From positions 9,206,001 through 9,270,000 of the forward strand of contig NC_084940.1 in NCBI RefSeq assembly GCF_958298935.1: a DNA stretch of 64,000 bases, in the 5' to 3' direction. Positions 34,796 through 48,119 of the stretch are shown piece by piece. This DNA is from Phragmites australis. Its lineage: Eukaryota > Streptophyta > Magnoliopsida > Poales > Poaceae. A program made the translations under genes and the position numbers. The notes below the pieces were generated by a model that did not search any database, was not told where the DNA came from, and saw only the letters and a list, made by a program, of their open reading frames with translations. Each line of letters opens with the position of its first letter. Position 1 is the stretch's first letter.

Positions 34796-36794
34796 TTGAG
34801 GCTAACCAGTAATATTCTTTTGCTCCATGGTAACGTCAGTTGGAATTTGGAAGATCAGCCAAAATATAGAGCTTAGTTTATTCTATGGAAGTGTTGATGC
34901 GGAAAGATGCCACGCCAAATACTAAGCACCTGTGCAATATCTGGCAAGCAGTACCTATCATACTCTGGTTGTGACGCTATGTCATCAGACCTTCGTCGTC
35001 ACCTATGTTCAGAAGGGAACCGTCAGAGCGCAGATAGCCGACGACTTGTCCTTGATCGTCGAGGTCAAAAACAGATAGCAATATAAATTGAAAAATAGAA
35101 CGAGACTATAGAAACTAGGCAAAACGAAAGGTAATATAAATTGTGTTTAATCTATTAGATAATGATTTTAATCAGTCATGACCTCCTCTCATATTTAAAG
35201 GACAATATATCTTAGTCGTACAAGAGCAGAATTCCTAATTTAAACCAAACAAACTTACATATATTATTTGACTATGCTTTCTAATATCTAAATTTTCTAT
35301 AACTAACATATCTTTTCTATTCAACCACGTAGAGTATCATATGTCTACTCGAATGTCTTTTATTGCAGTTCAATCTTCTTGGATTCGACTACGTACTCAA
35401 GCCACACATATGCTTCTACTTTCTCGGTCTGACTACTTGTTTAGAGACCAATTGCTCGATTTATCTATGTGCTCGAATCCATCCAGTTCTTCCACTTGTT
35501 TGGAAATCAACTGCTGAAATTCACCATAGTCGGTGGTGTTGTTCGTGATCGGAGACCACTTGCTCGATTCAGTCACTCTCATGTATTCGATCAGGTCTAA
35601 TAATATCTCATCAAATCGATCGTCACTGCAGATGATCACTATAAATATCAAATCTTGGCAAATATTTGGTTTTGATTGGTTAACTGTGATTGGCATGATT
35701 CCAAATATTAGTACGGGCTAGATATTGCTTCATTAAAATCATGTAAGCTGAAATTTGGAAAGTGCGCAGTTATGGAAATTATAGGCAGCGTCCAGTTTTG
35801 ATATGCAGCAGGGAGTCTATGGTTGGAGGGCATACCAAAAAAGAATCACAAGGGGCATGTGCAGCCGTGATAGTGTTTTGCAGTTCGGATTGCATGGTTT
35901 CAGTTTGGAAAGCAGAGACAAGATCAGATTGAGCGATATGCCAAATATCTTGGCGAGAATTTTATTCGGATACAATTTTGGTATAAATCCTAGTAGACTA
36001 CAAGCAAAGACCAGGTGCCGTGTGTATATACAGGGGATGGCCGATTCAAAAAGACACACAAAAATCAATAGTCTTGAATCGCTCTTTTGTTTGTAAGATT
36101 TAGTTCAGTTTAACTACTTTATCATCTTTATTAATTTGCTCGTAAATAGTCTAGTACATTTCGCTGGAAAGATCTGTTACTTGCGACCTCCCGCGAGGTC
36201 TTGGGTTGTCAGGCAGATTTTTGCCATCAACATGCTAATTGAGAGCCGGCCACCAGTGTGCGTCGTGGGCTGTCACAGGCCAACTGACGTTCATGGGCCA
36301 ACTGATGCGGGCCTTTCTCGAGCTGGACCGATGGCCGAACGGATCTCCGATGTCTATCCAGATAAAAAAAAAGTTTTCCAATGCGAATTTAACGGACCCC
36401 ATGTCTGTCCACATACGAATTATCGTTTCAATAAAAATATAAATATTAAATATGATAATATTAAGATAATAAAAATATAAATATGTCACGAGAGTATCGT
36501 CGAATGAATACGTCGGGAGTGATGTGTAGTTTAATTTCAGATGAGATCCAAAAAATAAGAAAGAGATTATCCACTAATTTTTTCCTAAGTTCATTATGTA
36601 TTTTCATTAGTAAAATTGGTCTTATATGCATAGCCGGTAACGAGGCAGTGAGACTATAGGATAAAAATATATGGCAAAAGTGAGTGAATTATTTGGATTT
36701 TAAGGATTTTATTATATAGGAGGAGAGTACAGAGAATATGTGATACGAGAACCAACTCGTGTTTTATATAGTAGAGATTTTACAACCAGAAAAA
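34796..36794. other. Gene-free stretch
   Basis: No coding similarity on either strand. 35330-35600 repeats phrases such as GCTCGAATC, CTACTTG and GACCACTTGCTCGATT. The several short open frames here lack domains. Confidence 0.3.
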
Positions 36795-37460
36795 TGTTAG
36801 AATATATGAGTTTTTTTATTATATTTATGTAATTCTAAATAAATCTCAAAGGCTCAACCATGTGAGGGAGATGTGTTTTTTTAGTCTCATATTTCTAATG
36901 GATATGAATGAAGACCAACCTAAAAGGGTTTCTCTCATCCACTCATTTAGTATGTGTGGATGAGAAGATTAGAAGAACATACGCATATGCTCGCTCACTG
37001 CGTCGCGTCGGGCCTTGACCGGGGCGGAGGGCGCGGGTATGCGACAACTATGTGAATCGTCCGTCGAAATCAGATCTAGTTGCTTGCGCAGGTTTAGCTT
37101 CCTTTTGCGGTTTATTCTTTTTTGCTGTATGGGTAAATAGATAAATATATGAAAATCGTGTCAGTCAAGACTTCGATCGGCGTAACCGTCTCCGATCATG
37201 GTGCATCTTAACCACACGACTCTCCCACTATATATATTTGTCAGCCGCCATACAAAGGAGAGACGTGAGTTGCATATTTACAATTAGGATTTTACCAATT
37301 TCTCTCTGTTGCGCTGTCACACGTAATCTACTCCATCTTGTTGCGCCGGCGTGCACCGACGAACGGGAGAGTAGGTCTTCAAAACCTGTCGCTCTTGGGA
37401 TCCTACACCGAGAGAGGGCGAATAAGTTTTTTGAGAAACGCTCGTCGCAACTGCTCACGA
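36795..37460 (+). repeat. BARE/Angela-like copia LTR and leader fragment (upstream copy)
   Basis: Starts TGTTAGAATATATGAG and ends in a leader reading GCGTGCACCGACGAACGGGA, GGTCTTCAAAACCTGTCGCT and GGGCGAATAAGTTTTTTGAG, closely matching the LTR and leader at 39390-39820. It contains about 290 bp (36970-37260) missing from that other copy. No gag-pol follows: similarity ends within 200 bp, and a host gene begins at 37983. Confidence 0.65.
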
Positions 37461-37982
37461 TCTGCTTCCTCTATATCATTGTGTGCTACTTCGTCTACAT
37501 TACCATTGTCGTTGTCGTCTGCTACATTGAGATCAACTTTGACTATTTATCTTCGTCATCGCCTACTGCATCGATATTACGAGAGCTTCTCCATCTCACG
37601 TTGACATCGGGTTATACATTGCAATCCTACTCGAGTGTTTAATCGAGTGAACTAGTCAATATATTGCTCGAGTATTTTAGTCGATGCATTTCTCGAGTGA
37701 ACTAGTCAAGATACTTCTCGAGTATCTAGTTGAGGCTGATTTGTGTTAGTCGAATTCTAGTCGATTCTACTCTAATCAGGGCTCATCCGAACTAGTCGAT
37801 AATTCATCATCTGCATCCATTCACATTCATATTATATCAGAAATTAAATTAAATCTGAAAGAACCATTATTTCCAACCGAAAATGCACCGGCATGTTCCA
37901 AATTTTAGAACCCCTTTTCAGAATTTCGCAATTGGATCGAGTGGTTCATAATACGATGCAGAGTTTACAAACAGCCGCAGGT
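37461..37982. other. Sequence between LTR fragment and GASA gene
   Basis: 37620-37800 repeats TCGAGTGAACTAGTC / TCGAGTATTTAGTC phrases. 37850-37982 is probably the 3' UTR of the minus-strand GASA gene. Confidence 0.35.
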
Positions 37983-38948
37983 TCACGGGCACTTGGGCCC
38001 GCCGCGCTTGGTCTTCCAGTTGTTGTAGCAGGGGCACTCGGCCTTGTTGCCGTAGTAGCCCGACGGCACGCACAGGCAGGCGTTGCAGCACTTGTTGCAG
38101 AAGAAGAGGCACGGCTTCTTGAACTGCGTGTTCGCGCACCGCCGCGCGCACTGCGGCGAGCACTCTGCATGCATGCAACAAAGCCATCCATCCATCACAC
38201 AAAGTCACAGCATGTCAGCATGTATCATCAGCTAGTTAACCATCAAACTGTGTAGGTCTAGCATGCATTTGCATGTTCATTGGTGGGTTAATATATACTG
38301 CTGATCCATGGACTAGATGCAATTGCACGATGTACTCTGGTTCTGAAGGATCTGTACTTGGTAGACCACATGTGCCGCTGGTCCACCATGTGAACAGTTT
38401 AAGTTTTGAGATGCTCACTCCAAGTAACCTAGACAGACATCTAGAACATGAGCACATTAAAATGTCCATTTCCTTCTGTTTTAATCTGTAGAATTGGTTT
38501 TGTGACTAGGTGGTCGAAAACGTTCAAGAGACAGCAAAAAGCGGAACAGAATGGTATACGATCAGGAAAGGTGACTTACGGTAGCTCTGTAGACTGCCCT
38601 GCCCTCCCTGAAAAACGAGAGAATGGTTCGCAAGAGCACGCATCAGCGACAGAGCTAAAGCCATGAAATTTCAAAACCGCGAAAAGGGAACTGAAAATGT
38701 GATCAGCAGCAAGCAGACCTTGCTCACTTGGTACACGTTGTCGTCGTGCTCCTCGGTTCCCCTGGCCAGCACCTGATTCAAACGCAAGAACCGGATAAGC
38801 TACCAGAGCGGACTAAACAACTTGGGGGAAGCCATGCTCCAAATCGCTCGACTAAACATGAGCTATATCTCACCTCGTGCTCGGCCATGGAGATGACAAG
38901 GAGACCAGCGACGGCGAGGAGGACAAGCAGCCTACCGGCAGGCTCCAT
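37983..38948 (-). CDS. Gibberellin-regulated GASA/Snakin family peptide (complete, four exons)
   Basis: Encodes a small secreted cysteine-rich peptide (GAST1/GASA/Snakin family), apoplastic, hormone-responsive and often linked to growth or defence. Coding exons (minus): 38948-38874, 38772-38719, 38607-38580, 38164-37983; 339 nt, 112 residues, all junctions GT-AG and in frame. Residues 1-21 (MEPAGRLLVLLAVAGLLVIS) form a signal peptide, residues 22-52 a short variable linker rich in Glu/Asp, and the rest the GASA domain with all 12 conserved Cys in family spacing: QCSPQCARRCANTQFKKPC, FFCNKCCNACLCVPSG, ECPCYNNWKTKRGGPKCP. The third exon is only 28 nt. Exon 2 has an alternative stronger donor (GTGAGC after 38728) that would drop three residues (VSK) and keep frame. 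The gene lies between two copia LTR copies but is intact. Confidence 0.92.
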
Positions 38949-39120
38949 TTCGCAAAGGCCCCAGAGGAGATCACACTAGTATGCGTGCGATGTTGAGTCA
39001 AGCAAAGCAGCAGGACTCCTGTCTGTGACGAGGAGTGAGAATGGAAGATGCGGACATAATTATAGGCTAAGCTAGCTGTGGATCCCATCTTCTTCGAGAT
39101 GCAGTCGCTGCTCTATTTTA
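38949..39120 (-). promoter_or_regulatory. Promoter and 5' leader of the GASA gene
   Basis: On the minus strand CTATAATTATG at about 39056-39066 is a plausible TATA element, 110 bp before the ATG, followed by a short leader. Sequence to 39380 is ordinary and carries no further motif I can support; the copia LTR begins at 39390, so the promoter available before the LTR is about 440 bp. Confidence 0.45.
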
Positions 39121-39389
39121 CCCTTGAAGAAGGTAGGTTGGAGGGAGCGAGCTGCAGTGCAGAGTACAGGGCATCACACCGACATGCGTCAAAAGGAATG
39201 CTCTGCTCCTACCTAGCTGCGCATGTTCATCCCATCGAACCTTTTTCATAGTCTATTCTCTATTGGGGAAAAGGTTATTTATCTAGTTTAAGGCTGCGGA
39301 TCACCGAGATGTTTTCAGAGTTCATTTTCCAAAACTGAATTGTTTCGTGCAAAATCCATATGTTTCTAATGAATTAAGCCTAGCTGAAA

Positions 39390-39694
39390 TGGTTAGAATT
39401 ATTAAAGTCGGTTTATTTAATAATTCTTAATAAATCTTAAAGACTCATATTAAGGAGAGGTGGTCATGTTAAGATCTACTCTCTATTTAGTATCATATTG
39501 CTAATGAAGATAGAGATATTTATTTTCTCTCTATATATGCAATGACTCCCACATCATTGGGTACATAAATAATATAGATTGTTAATTGAGAGTAGCCATA
39601 AAATTAGGAACACTCTTATTATGTGCATCTATATTAGAGTTATTGTTTTGTCTCTTTTTCTTTTTGTTGCATTGTCACTATAGTCTACTCTATC
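39390..39694 (+). repeat. 5' LTR of the BARE/Angela-like copia element
   Basis: Begins TGGTTAGAATTATTAAAG and matches the LTR at 36795. A primer-binding-site relic (CCGGTATCAGCG) starts at about 39695. The partner 3' LTR was not found, since similarity ends near 43690. Confidence 0.6.
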
Positions 39695-39820
39695 CCGGTA
39701 TCAGCGTGCACCGACATCGGGAGAGCAGGTCTCTTAAAACCTTTGCTCTTAAGATCTTGCACCAGGAAAGGACGAATAAGGTTTTTGAGAGGCGCTTCAC
39801 GCAACTGCTCAAGATTCACC

Positions 39821-42800
39821 ATGGCTCGTCTTCCTAGTCGTTTGGACGCTGCCCGCTATCATCGTCAACAAATTCGGCGCATCATCAGCAGGATCGATCG
39901 TGTCGTCAACACGGTGCAACCAACCTCTTCAACAATCTCTACATCGTAGAACCAGTACATAAAAACCATATTACTCGTATATTATTTCCTACGGTTCATA
40001 ATTTTGAGTATAGTAGATCTAGACATATGTAGTGCTTTCATATACATGACTATATTATGCTCTGGTAATACGAACATGTTAGTTTATCAGTTTACGCTCA
40101 TAAATTATTTATGGATTAAATTAAACATAAAAGTGCTAAATTTTTTAACAATCCAAAAACCTTATTGTAGGCACTTATGTTTATCGATGACTGGATTTGT
40201 CGATGCACTGAGACCAGACAAGTTTTATGGTGTGCATTTTAAAAGATGACAAGTCAAGATCACTCTGTGGTTGACACTATGAATGTCTATTGGGTGGCTA
40301 ATGATAAGCTGAAAGGAATCCTTACTGTTGAGCAAGATAAGATGTTCACATATACCAATACATTCTTTATAGGATGCATTCTTAGCTTTCTTGGTGATCG
40401 TCTTTGTGATGTGTACATGCACATACAAAGTGTGAAGGAGTTTTGGGATACACTGAATGCTAAATTCGGTGCATCACATGCATAAAGTGAACTATATATC
40501 ATGAAGCAGTATCATGACTACAAGATATTTGAAAATTTCTCTATAATCGAGTAGGTTCATGAGTTTTAGTGCATCGTAAAGGAACTCAAACTCCTCAAGA
40601 TCAATGTACCCGGCAAGTTTATGGCTAAAGGCATTGTTGCCAAGTTATCACCTTCGTGGACAAACTTTGTCACTGTTCTAAAGTACAAGAGACAAGGGAT
40701 TATTGTTGAGAGTTTGATTGCGTCTCTCAATGTTGAGAAGAAAACTCGGGCTAAGGATGTGAGTCTAAACGGAGGTGGGGACATACTAGCGCCAATATGG
40801 TGCAAAACCCTTCCACAACAAGAACAAAAGGAAAGATAATAAGTCAAACAAAACTACCATCTTTAAGAAGAAGAAGATGAACACAACAAAACTGCTTTGC
40901 TTTGCGTGCGGTGAGATTGGGCATTTCACCAAGGATTGTCCAGTCCGTAAGGGAAGAAAGGCTTACAAAAATAGAACTCGAAGACTGCTAATGTGGTGAC
41001 CATTGTTGGCGAAGCTGAAAGCGGAGCTACAGGGTATGAAAAATTACCTTCAGTGTTTTCAATATTTTAGTTTACTAATTGGTGGATTGATGCAGGGGTT
41101 AATGTTCATGTGTGTGCTGATATCTTAAGATTCTCTTCTTATCAGGTCATCTATGATTCTTCTATCCTAGTAGGGAATGGGTCACATACTTCTGTTCATG
41201 GTGTTGACACGATAGTTCTAAAGTTTACTTCAGAAAAGATCGTGCAGCTGAGGAACGTGCAGCATGCCCCTACAATAAACAAGAATCTAGTTAGTGACTC
41301 CCTTCTCTGTAGAGATGGGTTTAATGTGGTGTTTGAATCCAATAAAATAGTAGTACCAAAATACGGATAATTTATTGGTAATGGCTATGAGTGCGGAGGC
41401 TTGTTCCGTTTTCCCCTTTTTGATTTTAGCAATAAGTCTGTGAAACATATTTGTGGCAATGTTAATGATGATACTAGTGTTTGGCATTCGCGGTTATGTC
41501 ATTTGAATTTTGGTTCTATGACTTGACTTTCCAACATGAGTTTAATTCTAAATTTTTCCATGGTCAAAGGTTCTAAGTGTCATAGTTGTGTACAATCAAA
41601 ACAACCTCGTAAACCCCACAAGGCAACCGAGGAGAGAAATTTGGCATCTTTAGAACTCATACACTCAAATCTGTGTGAAAATGAATGGTGTATTGGCGAA
41701 GGATGAAAAAATATTTCATTGATGATGCAACTAGATATTGCTATGTTTATTTATTGAAAATGAAAGATGAGGCTCTAGATCACTTTAAAATTTATAAGAC
41801 AGAAATTGAGAATCACCTAGGAAGAAAGATCAAAAGAACTAGGTCAAATCGTGGTGGAGAGTATTTATCTAGTGATTTCAACTTATTCTGTGAGAAATAT
41901 AGGATTATTCATGAGATGATACCTCCCTATTTACCTCAATCAAACGGTTTTATTGAAAGGAATGATCGTACACTGACTGACTTGTTAATGCCATGTTAGA
42001 CACTACGGGATTATCTAAATTATGGTGGGGGAGACTATGTTGACTTTGTGTCATATCCTGAATAGAGCTTCTCTTAAGGATAAGGAGAAAACTCCATATG
42101 AAGAATGAGAAGAAAGAAAGCCATTATTTTTTTATTTGCGCACTTGGGATGTTTGGCGAAAGTCAACGTAACAATAACGAAAAAGCGCAAGCTTAGACCT
42201 AAAATAGTAGATTATGTCTTTCTGGGATATGTTCATCAGAGCGTTGCTTATAGGTTTTTAGTGGTTAAATTTGAGGTACCTAACGTGCATGTCGATACAA
42301 TGATGGAGTCTCGTGATGCAATATTTTTTGAGTACATATTTCCTATGAAAGATTTACATGGCATATTTAGACTATCTTCTGAGATAATTCTTGAACCCAC
42401 TCCACTTCTTGAGATTATTGAACAAACACATGAGCAAGATCTTGAGGAGGATAACAGTGATGCTCCTAGGAGGAGTAAGAGACAAAGGATTGTAAAGTCT
42501 TTTGATAATGATTTCACTGTGTACCTCGTGGATGACACTCATAAATCTATTTCAGAAGTATTTGCATCTTCAGATATAGACTACTGCAAGGAGACTGTTC
42601 GGAGCGAAATGGATTCTATCCTTGCAAACGGGACTTGGGAGGTCACGGAATGACCCTATGGTTACAAACATGTGGGTTGTAAATGGGTGTTCAAGAAGAA
42701 GCTTAGGCATGACGGTTTATTTGAAAAGTACATGGTTCGGCTTGTGGTCAAGGGTTATACCCAGAAGGAATGCGAAGACTTCTTTGACACTTATTCACCC

Positions 42801-43650
42801 GTTACAAAATTGACTAGTATCCAAGTGCTACTTTCCATAGTTGCTTCACATGATCTTATCGTTCATCAGATGGACGTTAAGACAGCTTTCTTTAATAGAG
42901 AGTTGGACGAGGAAATTTATTTGGAACAACCTGATGGATTTGTAGTAAAAGGTCAAGAAGGCATGGTGTGTAAGTTGTTGAAGTCTTTATATGGTCTTAA
43001 ACAAGCTCCTAAGCAATGTCATGAGAAGTTCGACAGGATTTAACATCTGCAGGCTTTTTGGTTAATGAGGCAAATAAATATGCGTACTATTGCCATGGTG
43101 GGGGTGAGGGAGTTATATTGTGCTTGTATGTTGATGGCATACTGATATTTGAGACAAACCTTGACGTGGTTAATGAGGTCGAGTCTTTCTTATCTTAAAG
43201 ATTTGATATGAAAGATCTGGGTGAGGCTGATGTAATCTTAAATATTAAGTTAATAAAATGAGAGAATGAGATTACTCTTACACAAATTCATTACGTTGAG
43301 AAGGTCTTGAGCTGCTTTGGCTACCAGGATAGCAAGCCTTCTCTAACACCTTATAATCCCAGTGTGATACTTTGAAAGAATAAGAAAAGTAACAGGAACC
43401 GACTGAGATACTCTCAGATTATTAGATCACTCATGCACTTAGTTGGTACTACAAGACCTGATATCTCATTTGCTGTGAGCAAATTGAGTCGGTTTACTTC
43501 TAACACAGGTGATGAACATTAGCGTGCGTTTGAGCGAGTTATGCGCTATTTGGTTATGAACTATGATAATCATACGGTTATTATCAAAATAAACAGTTCT
43601 AAAGATAATAACAAATCCTCCAGGCACGTAAAGAGATGATTAAAATCTGT
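39821..43650 (+). pseudogene. BARE/Angela-like copia gag-pol relic
   Basis: Polyprotein relic on plus. Gag starts at ATG 39821 (MARLPSRLDAARYHRQQIRR), with core blocks DALRPDKFYGVHFKR, GCILSFLGDRLCDVYMHI, FWDTLNAKFGA (40189-40485) and KLSPSWTNFVTVLKYKRQ (40621-40760), and a zinc knuckle CFACGEIGHFTKDCP (about 40897-40942). The protease segment reads WWIDAGVNVHVCAD (about 41083), with DTG/DSG changed to DAG. Integrase remnant at 41685-42000 (PPYLPQSNGFIERNDRTL). RT at 42660-43240 includes GCKWVFKKKL, MDVKTAFFNREL, SLYGLKQAPKQ and, at the active site, YVDG where YVDD is expected. RNase H beginnings (GTTRPDISFAVSKLSRF) end near 43560. Stops, frameshifts and the two catalytic changes show it is inactive. 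Confidence 0.88.
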
Positions 43651-45955
43651 CAGTTCTAAAGATAATGACAAGTCCTCAAGACACAAATTTTTGAACACAA
43701 ATTCACAACATCAAATTTTGTCCCCACATGGACCTCACCAAGCCCACCTAGGACTCCCCCTCCCCCTATCCTCGCCCTGCTCGCCCCCCACCCGCCAGGC
43801 CGCTCTCCCCCGAATCGGATGCTCAAAAAAGAATTTCTGGTGAAGGCCGACTGTCGTGGCACTGATGAAATAATTTTTTTAAACGATGAACGACAAATTA
43901 TTTGATGTCCGAGTAGAGATTTGGCTGTGTTCATATCCCACACTTTCTGCTTCGCACGGCGAAGCAAATGGTAGCCACGAAGAGGCAGTAACGGATGTAG
44001 AGAAACCATATAAGGGGTTCATCCATCTCTATTTCTTTTCTTTCTTCCTCTTCTCTCTTACTCTTATTCTCGATCTCTCTTTTCTTTTTCTTCTCTCTCA
44101 ACTATGAAAAAAAAAATTATTAGAGGGACTTAGGAGGGTTTCCATTATGGAACTGGAGCCACCAGCCCCCTTGGATCCTACCCTGGGGTGCATGCGAGGT
44201 AGCTTTGGAGCTTTGCTAGAGCTGCATGCCCTTGTTGCCAGTTTGGCGCGCCTGCATGTGCCGCTTCACGAGGACGTACGCCCAATCCGGGAACACTTGC
44301 AAGTGACTCTTGCATAGATTATGACAGCAATATGCTAAGGGTATGTACCAAACCAACATTGCCATTGTTAAGATTAGGCACCGGTCCAGATTCACACAAG
44401 AATCTCACACGGGTGATGTAATTTCCAACAGAATTATTTCTACGAATTTTTCTCTTTAATGTGTGTGTGACGAGTCATTCTGTCATTCACCGGTAGACTC
44501 AACTGATACGCAGGCAGCTGTAGCTGATATCCATAGCTATAACTGATAGGCCTGCTGCAGGGAATCATTTGGCTTCTTTGTCAGTGAGAGGCTGGTAATC
44601 AGAGGTACGGTGGTGTGTGATTTCTCATGTACACCGATCTGATTGGCCGTGCACGAGTGTATGTCGGGGATTAGCTGGATTAAGATCATCTCCTCACATG
44701 CGTGCTCATCATTCCGGGGTCTGGCCCATCTCAGCAACTTATCGCTGCTCTCCGTTATTGCAAGCTAATGCGGCGCTACAATTCCTGCTGTACGGACCTT
44801 GAATCGCTTGCTTGGAGGAATGCTATGTCGTCTTAGATTTGACTTGGGTTTTGGTTCGGTCCTTGGTTTCGTGATTCTGTAGTTTCCACCAAGAGATATC
44901 CTGGCACTTTTACCTGAGTTAACCCAGCCTAGCCAGTAAATCAAACTGAAGCGACTGATTGGATTTTTACATAATGGAAGTATAACTCTCAGCAAGTGTA
45001 CCAAAAAAAAAAAAAAAAACGGGAGCCGTGCAACGTAGAGCTCTCGATCGTCGACCCGTCGTACACTATTTACTTTCACATCTTGCAGCACTACGATTCG
45101 ATCGTACGTATAAACCGCACCGCGTCCATTGATCAAGCACGGATCGATCTGGTTCGAGCTGGATGTTGGGTTGGGTCACTGTCATGCATGCTAGGGGAAG
45201 GCAAGGCACATGGGTCAGCTAGCTGTCCAGGACAAGAACAACCGGCTACCTTCTAATTCCATGGTACCCGGCGCCCATGCTAACTCCGCGCGGCGTCACC
45301 GGATCCACGGCTTTTGTATCCGAGGACGGACAAACGGTTGTCACCGCATGGGCTCATGCACCGTCGTATCAAGTGCACATCCCCGCGAACGCGCTGTAGA
45401 ACTTTGGTAGCGCGTTGGTGGTTTCACTGGTGGGCTAACTATCGGTCAGGAGTTTGACTTTTACATTAGGGTTTGCTTCAATAAATATATTTATTTTGGA
45501 TACTCTTGAGCGTCGGTGTCGGTGGATCATAATAGATGTGCGATATGTTTATTTTTTATAGAGCGAAAAATTTAGTAAATTTTTCCAATAAATATATGTA
45601 TAGGTTGTAAATCTAACTTGTGTCTTAAGGTGTATATAGATGTGCGTATATATAGTGTGGTATGTGTTTAGACGTTCAAATGCTATAACTTAGAAAAAGT
45701 GCACATCCCCTGATGCTTCACGGAGGCTCGGCCTCGGACGTGCAGGAGCACGACCGGCGCGCTGCCTCGTGCGACGGCGGGACGGGAAAAGCCGCCCATG
45801 GGGGCTCCGGGCTTTCGCCTCTCGAGCTCCGTCGCCCGGCAAGGCGGCGAGGAGGAGGCGGCGCTCCTATGTCTTGCGAACCCGCTGCCGAATTGTCGGA
45901 CAGCAGCCGGGGCACTGCGTGGTGTGTCCGTTTGAGTTCAGCATGGGTCTGGACT
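43651..45955. other. Gene-free stretch
   Basis: 43580-43680 has the phrase CAGTTCTAAAGATAATRACAA twice (about 43593 and 43651). 44020-44110 is a pyrimidine tract (TTCTCTTT repeats). 45003-45020 is an A-run. 45713-45955 is GC-rich and open on both strands with no domain; it may be the 5' chimeric part of the following LINE insertion. Nothing supports a gene. Confidence 0.3.
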
Positions 45956-45959
45956 CTTG

Positions 45960-47252
45960 TACGAGCTGAACAGATCCTACGCTGGAGAAGTGTTTGTTGG
46001 ATTTGGAAAATTTGCTCTTGATCTGAGGAAACTTGGGGCAAGCTTCTTAGAGCTAAATACATGTCTGAAGGTAACTTTTTCCTGTCTCGACAAAAAGGTT
46101 CATCTCAGTTATGGCAGGCCTGCATAAAGTCAAACAATTGTTCCAATGGAGAGCAAATTATAAGGTAGGTATTAAAATGCTTTTCTGGAAGGATGTGTGG
46201 ATTGGTAATGTCCATCTCAAAATTCAGTTTCATGTGTTGTTTATCATGTGTGCGGATCCTGATATATCAGCCAACGAATGTTATGCATGATCAGTGGATT
46301 ATTGACTTTAGAAGGACTTTCAGTGTTGCTGAATTGGCTCAATGGACTTCCATGCTGGATATGTTAAATGAGGTGCAATTGAATGATTCAGCAACACAGG
46401 AAAGGGGCTGACATTCTCAACTAGATCTTTGTATAGGTTCCTGACATTCGGTGGAGTGGTCAGCAAGGGAGCTGCCGCTATTTGGAAAATGTAACCTTCC
46501 TCTCAAAATCAAGACCTTCCTTTGGCAATTATGTCAGTATAGGTTGCAGCAGCCGCGTGCATGAAGATGAGAGGGTTGAGAGCGAGTGAAATTTGCTGTC
46601 TTTGTGGCTTGAAGGAGGATATTGATCCTATTTTCTTTAGATGCCACATCTCCAGATTTGCATGGTGGTGTGTTACAGATGCCTTGGGATGGATGGGTAC
46701 CCATCGTCAGTGGCTGATTTATGGGTAAATTGGCTCCCAAATCAGTTTGGAATTTCACAAAACTTGAGCTTATTTTTGTTTGCAAGTTTTGCATGGGCTA
46801 TATGGAAGACGAGGAATAAAATGTTAATTGAGAAGAAGTTCCCTAGCAAACCTATTGATGTTGTATTCTTTGGGATCTCTTTCTTGCAGAAATAGAAGCT
46901 GCTGCTAGCGATAGGAAAGATCATCGTCAGGATGCTGGAATGGCTACAAGCCTTTACACCAAACAAAAAACTGATCTCATATGTGTTTGAGTTGTGACAG
47001 GAGCGCCATTGTCTGTTGACGAACCTGTATCCCTGTTGTAGGGCTTTGTTTCTAGTCTGTTTTCTTTTCTTTAGCTCAAGGGGGAGTGTCTGTGTGAGAT
47101 CTAGGGTTCAGGCAAGAGTCTGTCCATCTTATCTCTATTTTTGTGTTGTTTGGCTAGCTGGAAACCCCACAAGGTTGTCGGTTATGTAAGCTTCTGTTTA
47201 TTTTTTATTCTGAGATGGATTTTAGCCTAACAGCAAAAAATAAAAATAAATG
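45960..47252 (+). mobile_element. LINE (L1-type) 3' end with zf-RVT remnant
   Basis: The plus strand encodes, across several frameshifts, the C-terminal end of a plant LINE ORF2: TWGKLLRAKYMSEG, LHKVKQLFQWRANYKVGIKM, FWKDVWIGNVHLKIQFHVLF and the zinc-binding zf-RVT segment (ICCLCGLKEDIDPIFFRCH then FAWWCVTDALGW, about 46590-46695), then FASFAWAIWKTRNKM. It ends in an A-rich tail (GCAAAAAATAAAAATAAA, about 47232-47251). A 5'-truncated insertion of this kind is the usual fate of LINEs; the endonuclease and RT core are missing. Target duplication was not determined. Confidence 0.75.
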
Positions 47253-47910
47253 ATCACAATATAAAGATTGATTCTCACGGTCCACAAGTTATACTATAAA
47301 ATCTCACGATCTATAATATGGTGTAAACGAGCTTTCACGGATTTTACGGACTGAACTGGATTCTCACAATATAAAGCTAAAACAAACATGTCATAAAACT
47401 TGCTAAATTGGCTTTCAATATAAGCCGACACTACTTTCTTCTCTAAAAATAAAAAAATAATCTTTATTATATAAAATATGAGTTGATTCCATGTCGTCTC
47501 TTCCCCCTGGCTACTCTATTCATATTTAATAAAACACCTAAAATTCGAATATTTTTTTCACTTTTGTCATCCACTATAGTCCTACATCCTCTCGGCCTCG
47601 TTACTAGCTACAGATATGAGACATGTTTTATTAATAAAAATAAATGAATAAATTAGGAGGTTACTTAGCGGATAATATCTTCCTTTTTTGAATCCCAACT
47701 GAAACTAAACTAGGACATCGCTCTGACGTATTCGTTCAACGGTGCTCACATAGCACATTCACAGCATATAACTAGTAATAAAAAAAGCATGGACTTACGC
47801 AACCATAACCGATAAACTCATTAATGGACCGAGTCCTACTTAGGCCCATATCTGAAATGAGTTGGTGTGAATAGGCCCATTCCTTAAGAACGTGGCCTTT
47901 TCAACCCGAC
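47253..47910. other. Gene-free stretch
   Basis: 47260-47400 carries GATTCTCAC(G/A) phrases in direct repeat with CACAATATAAAG, MITE-like in style but without definable ends. Otherwise no feature. Confidence 0.3.
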
Positions 47911-48119
47911 GAATTTTTTGGTGCAAACACCCATTAGGTGTAAATGTGCAAACGATGACTAAATGCAATCCGATCTGCATCTAACGGTACAGATTGATTC
48001 CATATTCTTACCATGCAACTTTCACAGAATCCTTGCACAAATTCTCAGACTTATGAGTTGGTCCCTCGTATTGCCGCCCACAAGCTATCTCAGCTCACAA
48101 TCCATTCCCCATTCTCTCC

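Noticed and set aside
45713..46021. GC-rich open frames before the LINE
   Set aside because: Open on both strands with inconsistent products; no domain, so not called as a gene.
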